A stretch of 64,000 nt of DNA, from positions 1,938 to 65,937 of the forward strand of contig LFSR01000006.1 of NCBI GenBank assembly GCA_001513155.1. The letters run 5' to 3'. Origin of the DNA: Syntrophomonas sp. DTU018. GTDB taxonomy: Bacteria > Bacillota > Syntrophomonadia > Syntrophomonadales > Syntrophomonadaceae. The position numbers and the translations under genes were made by a program. Shown in pieces: positions 59,453 to 64,000 of this stretch. The first letter of the stretch is position 1, and each line of letters starts with the position of its first letter. The notes beneath the pieces are model-generated. The model made no database searches. It saw nothing but the letters and a program-made list of their open reading frames with translations, and was not told the origin of the DNA.

Positions 59453-60601
59453 TTACCTCCTTAAGGTTAAAGGCATACTGAGCTGGCCCTGTTTGCGTAT
59501 CTCTGTCTGCACGTTTACCCGCGCACTTACCTGGGGAAAAATTTCATACCAGCTGTTCTCTAAGGTGGTCCAGACCTGGGGGTAATAGCGATAGACCTTT
59601 TGCCCCCAGCCCAGGATATCCCCATTGAGCTGCTGGGCCTTGTTTATACAGGCCCGTACTTGCCTTTCAATTTCCCGGGCAGCCAAAATTTCCAATTCTT
59701 CAATATTTTCCACACTCTGTACATCTATCAGTCCCCCTTGGTCGTACAGGTTCAGAAGCGCTTTCACTTCTATGTCCATGATCAGGCTGTTTCCTTCCAG
59801 ACGTGGGCGAGTATAGCTGCTAAAGCGATTTACCTCCAGGGTAACATAGTTCAGGCCAGGGAGAGGATTGTCCAATACTAATAAGCCCCCCATTTTTTTA
59901 TTGAAATTGAGCCAGCGATAACCCCTGCTCTCTAGTTCGTTCAATGATCCCACCAGGCGATTTTGACGAAACACCGCCATGCCGTCCAGGGTTATCAGCG
60001 GACGGTCATCCCGGTAGGCAACAGTGACCTGGGGAATAACCGGATCAACGCCCGGCTCAGCTAGTTTAGCCAAAAACTCGTTGCAGGAAACCGGGGTATA
60101 TATCCCAAATCTCTCTTCCTGAATGCGCAGCAGGTCCACCAGACCCCGGGAGGATAAAGCCATGGGAGACTCGGCCAGGAAAACTTCATAAGGGGTGGCC
60201 TGGTAGGCTAGCATTATCAAAGCATCTTTGCGGATATTGCGGTTACGGGCCAGAAAGTCGGCCATGTAGGCCAGGTCAGTGCGGGACAGGGTTTCTCCCA
60301 GCACAAAAACATCAGAATGGGACCAGAGGGGCATCCGGGGTATAGTCAGAATTATGTCCCGGGCGGCTTGGGTAGGGGTCTTGCCGGTGCCCACAAAAAT
60401 ATCGGACTGGGCTTTGCTGATACCCGACTCCTGAATGTTGATGGGACGGTTGAATTGAGCGAAGAACACTATTTTGCCCTGGTCGTCCAGATCAACTCCC
60501 AGACCTGCTCCAATGGCAGTTTGTTCCACATCTATCATATTGCCGCAGCCGTTTACCAAAAGAAGGGTCAGCATTATCATTCCTAAAAAGCAATTACGCA
60601 T
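59453..60601 (-). CDS. Spore germination protein GerC family lipoprotein (C subunit), copy 2
   Basis: 382 residues. Lipoprotein signal with lipobox VNGC at about 16-19, then the GerC domains: DVEQTAIGAGLGVD, LSRTDLAYMADFLARN and DGMAVFRQNRLVGSLNELESRG. The C-terminal part ends DILGWGQKVYRYYP. ATG 60601 is used, lying inside the preceding small gene; GAGGGCTAATA precedes it. Associates with A and B subunits in the inner membrane. Confidence 0.92.
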   Translation of the reverse strand: MRNCFLGMIMLTLLLVNGCGNMIDVEQTAIGAGLGVDLDDQGKIVFFAQFNRPINIQESGISKAQSDIFVGTGKTPTQAARDIILTIPRMPLWSHSDVFVLGETLSRTDLAYMADFLARNRNIRKDALIMLAYQATPYEVFLAESPMALSSRGLVDLLRIQEERFGIYTPVSCNEFLAKLAEPGVDPVIPQVTVAYRDDRPLITLDGMAVFRQNRLVGSLNELESRGYRWLNFNKKMGGLLVLDNPLPGLNYVTLEVNRFSSYTRPRLEGNSLIMDIEVKALLNLYDQGGLIDVQSVENIEELEILAAREIERQVRACINKAQQLNGDILGWGQKVYRYYPQVWTTLENSWYEIFPQVSARVNVQTEIRKQGQLSMPLTLRR

Positions 60602-60809
60602 TATTAGCCCTCGCATCCAGTATACTGTAAAGATCTGACAGGGGGTTGGGCATCGGCCATTGATAGAGCTGAGCCAAAACCAGGTACACCCCCAGCAGAA
60701 ATAAAATGACAAATACTCGCGCTTCCTTGTAGAGACGGTTCTTTAGCAAGCCCGGCAATTCCATACCCAAAATTAAGGCAAAGACCAGCAGGGCAAGGGC
60801 AAGCAGCAT
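60594..60809 (-). CDS. Small two-helix membrane protein of the ger operon, copy 1
   Basis: 71 residues: helix one MLLALALLVFALILGMEL, link LLKNRLYKEARVF, helix two about 34-48, then PMPNPLSDLYSILDARA. Homologous in plan to 59207-59443. Overlaps the next gerC by 8 bases and follows the first gerC by 12 bases, so it is part of the operon. Probable D-type subunit. Confidence 0.8.
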   Translation of the reverse strand: MLLALALLVFALILGMELPGLLKNRLYKEARVFVILFLLGVYLVLAQLYQWPMPNPLSDLYSILDARANNA

Positions 60810-60821
60810 ATTAATTACTCC

Positions 60822-61979
60822 TTATTTGATGATGAATGAGCGGTCGGTCAAATAAGTACGGCGCAGTTCAAAATCAACCTTTACATCTACGGCTATTTGG
60901 GAAAACACTTCCGGCCAGTCTTTTTCCACCTGAGACCAAAGGGCCGGATCATTTATTTGCACCAATCGGCCCCAGCCGAAGATATCGGCTTTGTATTCCT
61001 GCGCTTTGCGGACTGCCTGGTAGATTTCTTTTTCCATCTGATGAGCGGTCATTTCCTCAAGAATGTTGAACGTTTCTAAATTGACCAAGGGCAGCGGGGA
61101 AGTCTGATCATAGAAGTTGCCATCCGCCTTGATTTCTACCAGCATGCGCAGCTGCCCCTCCTCCAGGATAGGCTTGGCCTTGGCCTGGGAAGAAATCAAT
61201 TCGATAGTGACAAAGCGGGTTTCATCTCCTGGAGCGGGAATAATAATTAATCCGCCACGGATCTGCTTAGGACTCAAAAAGCGAAATCCCCGGCTTTCTG
61301 TTTCGTTTAATTCGCCTGCCCATTCAGTGCCCCGGAAAACCGCCATGCCGTCAATCTTGAGCAGCTTCTGTCCCCCCTGGATGATTATTGTTACCTGAGG
61401 CAATACCGGATCGATACCCGGGGTTGCGATTCTATACAGGAATTCATCCACGGTTATGGGTACATAAATACCGGTCTGGTTTTCCTGGGTTTCCAGTATA
61501 CGCCGGATAGCTGCTGCTGAATGGGGTTCAAGAGGAGTTTGAACCTGTAAAACTTCAGCAGCAGTTGCTCCCCGGGTCATTACCAGCAAGGTGTTATGGC
61601 GAATGTTGATACTACGGTACAGAAAGTCCACGATATCGGTAATGCCTCGTTTAGCCAGATCCTCCCCGAGAAGCAGGGTACTGGCATGAAACCATAAAGG
61701 CAGACGGGGCAGGAGCAAATTCAATCGCCGGGCACTTTCACTCAAAGTCTGACCCCGTTCACTCAGCACTATGGACTCGGGACTCTCTTGAGTACTGGAC
61801 TGTTCCTGGGTAACTGCCTGGGCCAGCTGGACGGTAACCACAAAGCTGTCTTCACTCCAGTCCGCGGCAGTTCCTACGGCAATGGCTGTCTGTTCCACTT
61901 CCCGGGACTGGCAGCCGGTTATGATCAATGACCAACTTAGCAGTAATATGGTAACCAGGGCTAGGCCTAAGTATTTCAT
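60822..61979 (-). CDS. Spore germination protein GerC family lipoprotein (C subunit), copy 1
   Basis: 385 residues. Signal with lipobox IITGC, then EVEQTAIAVGTAADW, LPRLPLWFHASTLLLGEDLAKRG, DGMAVFRGTEWAGELNETESRG and KADIFGWGRLV, all parallel to copy 2. ATG 61979 overlaps the gerA stop by 4 bases (translational coupling). Same role as copy 2 or an alternative C subunit. Confidence 0.93.
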   Translation of the reverse strand: MKYLGLALVTILLLSWSLIITGCQSREVEQTAIAVGTAADWSEDSFVVTVQLAQAVTQEQSSTQESPESIVLSERGQTLSESARRLNLLLPRLPLWFHASTLLLGEDLAKRGITDIVDFLYRSINIRHNTLLVMTRGATAAEVLQVQTPLEPHSAAAIRRILETQENQTGIYVPITVDEFLYRIATPGIDPVLPQVTIIIQGGQKLLKIDGMAVFRGTEWAGELNETESRGFRFLSPKQIRGGLIIIPAPGDETRFVTIELISSQAKAKPILEEGQLRMLVEIKADGNFYDQTSPLPLVNLETFNILEEMTAHQMEKEIYQAVRKAQEYKADIFGWGRLVQINDPALWSQVEKDWPEVFSQIAVDVKVDFELRRTYLTDRSFIIK

Positions 61980-63532
61980 GCTGTTCCCTCCCCGGATTTC
62001 TGGCGAATCTGGTTTTCCATGCCTTCCATATAGGGGCGCTTGTTGGCCAGGTACCAGGGTCTTCTCAGAAGAATATCGGTCAGCTGAGCCAAGTTAAGGG
62101 GAGCCAAGGGCGAAAGGTAGGGGATGCCGAAGGAAGACAGGGAAGCCATGCGCACCAGCATGAGAATCAGCACCACCATGATGCCCAAAAACCCAAGAGC
62201 TGCTGCCGCGGCCAGAAAGCCAAAACGGCCTATGCGTATAATCAAGGCCGCATTGTAATTGGGGGCTAAGAAAGAAGCAATACCGGTAAAAGCAACAATG
62301 ACCACCATGGGAGTGGAGACCAGGCCGGCGCGGACCGCGGCATCGCCGATTATCAGTGCGCCCACGATACTCACCGCCGGACCCACTGCCCGGGGCAGCC
62401 TAAGGCCTGCTTCCCGCAGGAGTTCGAAAGTAGCCTCCATCAGGAATGCCTCTACGAAAATAGGGAAGGGTACCCCCTGCCGGGCTGCGGCAATGGTCAG
62501 ATACAAAGCAGTGGGAATCATCTCCTGGTGATAAGAGGTAATGGCTACATACAGAGAAGGCAGCAGCAATGCCAGCAAGAAGGCGGTAAAACGCCCTATA
62601 CGGTATAACGAAGCCGGTATAAAAGGAGTATAGTAATCTTCCGCAGCTATCCAGAATTGGGGAAAGGTTACCGGTAAAATCATGGCGGTAGGGGAACCAT
62701 CCACCAGAATAGCTGCCCGGCCTTCCAGCAGGTGACCGCAGACCCGGTCCGGCTTTTCTGTATGTTCCACCTGATGGAAAATGGTGTTTTTAGTATCGGC
62801 TATGAATTCCTGCAGGTACTGGGGATCCAGAACCGCGTCCGTATCAATGCTGGCCAAGCGGGATCGGATTTCCGAGATCAGATTGGGAGGCGCTATGCCG
62901 CTGATATAGCACAGGACTACATCGGTTTTCGTCACCCGACCCATAACATAGCTTTCCATCTTGAGATTGGCGGATTTGATGCGGCGCCTGATCATGGCAG
63001 TATTGAAGCGCAGCGTTTCGGTAAGGGACTCTTTGGGACCATAGACCACCACTTCGTTCTCCGGTCTTTCCACACCCCGCCCTTGCCAGGTGCGGACACC
63101 GGCTACCAAAGCCTCTTTTATCCCATCAATTAAAAAGACCACATCCCCGGAGCTTATATGATGACAGATGCCGTTGTAATCGGTAATGGTTTTAAGTTCA
63201 GCCAGGGTCACTATCTGGTAACGCACTCTATCCAGCACGTCATCATTCAGATCTCCGGCCTGGCTGCGCAGCATGTCCATTTCCAGCATCAGGGGTTTGA
63301 GCAGGTTTAGTTCAACCTCCTGCCGGTCTACCAGTCCGTCAAAGTAGAGCAGCAGGGCGTTTATTGGGGGATTGCTGAACTGAAAGCGCTTCATGACCAG
63401 ATCGGAGCAATTCTGCAAGATTACCTCCAGATTGGCCTGGTCGGTGTTTATGTTGCCGGTTATCTCTTGTTTTATGAGTTCATGGGGATCGGGGGAAACT
63501 CCTGGTTTATCCCGGTTACTTAAGTAACGCAT
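61976..63532 (-). CDS. Spore germination protein GerA family (A subunit)
   Basis: 518 residues. N-terminal soluble domain (about 1-280) with CSDLVMKRFQF and DVVFLIDGIKEALV, then membrane helices from about 295, with EAFLMEATFELLREAGLRLP and VSIVGALIIGDAAVRAGLVS as the GerA hallmarks. Part of the nutrient receptor that triggers ion release on germination. ATG 63532 after GGAGGTCAGC. Single A subunit for two C and two B genes. Confidence 0.95.
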   Translation of the reverse strand: MRYLSNRDKPGVSPDPHELIKQEITGNINTDQANLEVILQNCSDLVMKRFQFSNPPINALLLYFDGLVDRQEVELNLLKPLMLEMDMLRSQAGDLNDDVLDRVRYQIVTLAELKTITDYNGICHHISSGDVVFLIDGIKEALVAGVRTWQGRGVERPENEVVVYGPKESLTETLRFNTAMIRRRIKSANLKMESYVMGRVTKTDVVLCYISGIAPPNLISEIRSRLASIDTDAVLDPQYLQEFIADTKNTIFHQVEHTEKPDRVCGHLLEGRAAILVDGSPTAMILPVTFPQFWIAAEDYYTPFIPASLYRIGRFTAFLLALLLPSLYVAITSYHQEMIPTALYLTIAAARQGVPFPIFVEAFLMEATFELLREAGLRLPRAVGPAVSIVGALIIGDAAVRAGLVSTPMVVIVAFTGIASFLAPNYNAALIIRIGRFGFLAAAAALGFLGIMVVLILMLVRMASLSSFGIPYLSPLAPLNLAQLTDILLRRPWYLANKRPYMEGMENQIRQKSGEGTA

Positions 63533-63613
63533 GCTGACCTCCTGATTAACTGCTCCAGTTAAACTTCACTTTAGTTTGTTCTGCAGGATCAGCCCTTATA
63601 CAGAGGCTGGCTG

Positions 63614-64000
63614 TTAATCCATATTCTGTACGGGTATGGATTGGGTTGGCTGGATGCTGTCCCCGGGCTTGAGCAATATCCGTATAAACATGACAAAAGG
63701 TATTAGAAATAAGACCACCGCATAGAAAAGAGGGATTAAAATTTCGGATAGTATATGGACTTCCAGGATATTCTCCGCCATGGCTATGGAAACACCCCCT
63801 ATGATAAGGGCGGTGGGTGCCGCCAGGAAACGGTAGTTTTCCAGGCGCAAAGCCTGTTGCAGGCTTATCAGGCCGATAAACCAAGATCCGGTGGTGGTGG
63901 CAAACATGCCCATGATCCAGACACCGATGAATATGCTGTCAATATTCTGGATAAAACCGCCGATATTGATGACCTGCACAATGGCGAATGGAGGAAAGGA
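63614..64000 (-). CDS. Spore germination protein GerB family, 5'-truncated by window edge
   Basis: About 128 C-terminal residues are visible; the frame stays open to the window end (FPPFAIVQVINIGGFIQNID precedes the first possible GTG). The FIQNIDSIFIGVWIMG motif and the last helices fit the B subunit's C-terminal third. It is the first visible gene of the operon, before gerA; the gene at 58066-59184 is a second B. Confidence 0.85.
   Translation of the reverse strand, partial: SFPPFAIVQVINIGGFIQNIDSIFIGVWIMGMFATTTGSWFIGLISLQQALRLENYRFLAAPTALIIGGVSIAMAENILEVHILSEILIPLFYAVVLFLIPFVMFIRILLKPGDSIQPTQSIPVQNMD

Overview
The window (about 50% G+C) comes from the chromosome of an endospore-forming Firmicute of the class Clostridia, most like the syntrophic fatty-acid oxidisers (Syntrophomonadaceae); the genus is inferred. 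Endospore genes are spread throughout: csfB/Gin, fin, spoIIR, yabE, a YhcN/YlaJ lipoprotein, a SPOCS-like protein and ger genes. The housekeeping backbone follows the Bacillus subtilis csfB-yaaO-tmk-yaaR-holB-yaaT-yabA-yabB-rsmI-abrB-metG-yabD-yabE-ksgA-veg ... ispE-glmU-prs-ctc-pth-fin-mfd order. Two acetyl-CoA hydrolase-family CoA-transferases, a crotonase, tungstate uptake genes and an LL-diaminopimelate aminotransferase fit an anaerobe that ferments or syntrophically oxidises short fatty acids.

Layout. 1-3957: end of an rRNA operon, with a 23S gene carrying an intervening sequence that encodes an S23 four-helix protein, the 5S gene, palindromic repeats and two near-duplicate hairpins. 3958-7717: a frameshifted ferritin-like gene, a 40-residue gene with its own terminator, a CoA-transferase, mscL and an AIM24-family gene. 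7955-22814: the conserved csfB-to-veg block. 22924-27894: an inserted island of spore-surface type genes (CgeB-like, GT4 and GT2 glycosyltransferases, a small zinc protein, a SPOCS-like protein), with four sequences matching the SigK promoter pattern. 27895-28364: a repeat-rich spacer. 28365-32197: a patatin with a ribbon-helix-helix gene, then tupABC behind a Moco/Tuco-type riboswitch. 32243-34455: a second CoA-transferase and a crotonase. 34601-44937: a nitrogen-assimilation island (carA, glnB, amtB, ANTAR regulator, glnA, and a glutamate synthase split into separate subunits with a ferredoxin and a flavoprotein). 44938-45372: a structured non-coding spacer. 45373-58092: dapF, dapL, spoIIR, ispE, a GntR regulator, a nucleotidyltransferase, glmU, prs, rplY, pth, fin and mfd. 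58066-64000, minus strand: a germinant-receptor operon running off the end.

How it works together. The nitrogen island looks like a self-contained ANTAR antitermination circuit. The ANTAR gene lies directly upstream of glnA, and three leaders (of carA, of glnB-amtB and of the ANTAR gene itself) each carry a short hairpin, with a hexaloop having A at position 1 and G at position 4, whose 3' strand overlaps the 5' arm of an intrinsic terminator. The other points most worth checking are the SigK-patterned glycosyltransferase island, the dapF-upstream spacer with two hairpins tipped by ACAGGATGT (close to the CsrA-binding consensus), a germination operon with a repeated C-plus-small-membrane-protein unit, and two frameshifts in homopolymers (an A8 run in the diacylglycerol-kinase-like gene and a G4 run in the ferritin-like gene) that may be sequencing errors.
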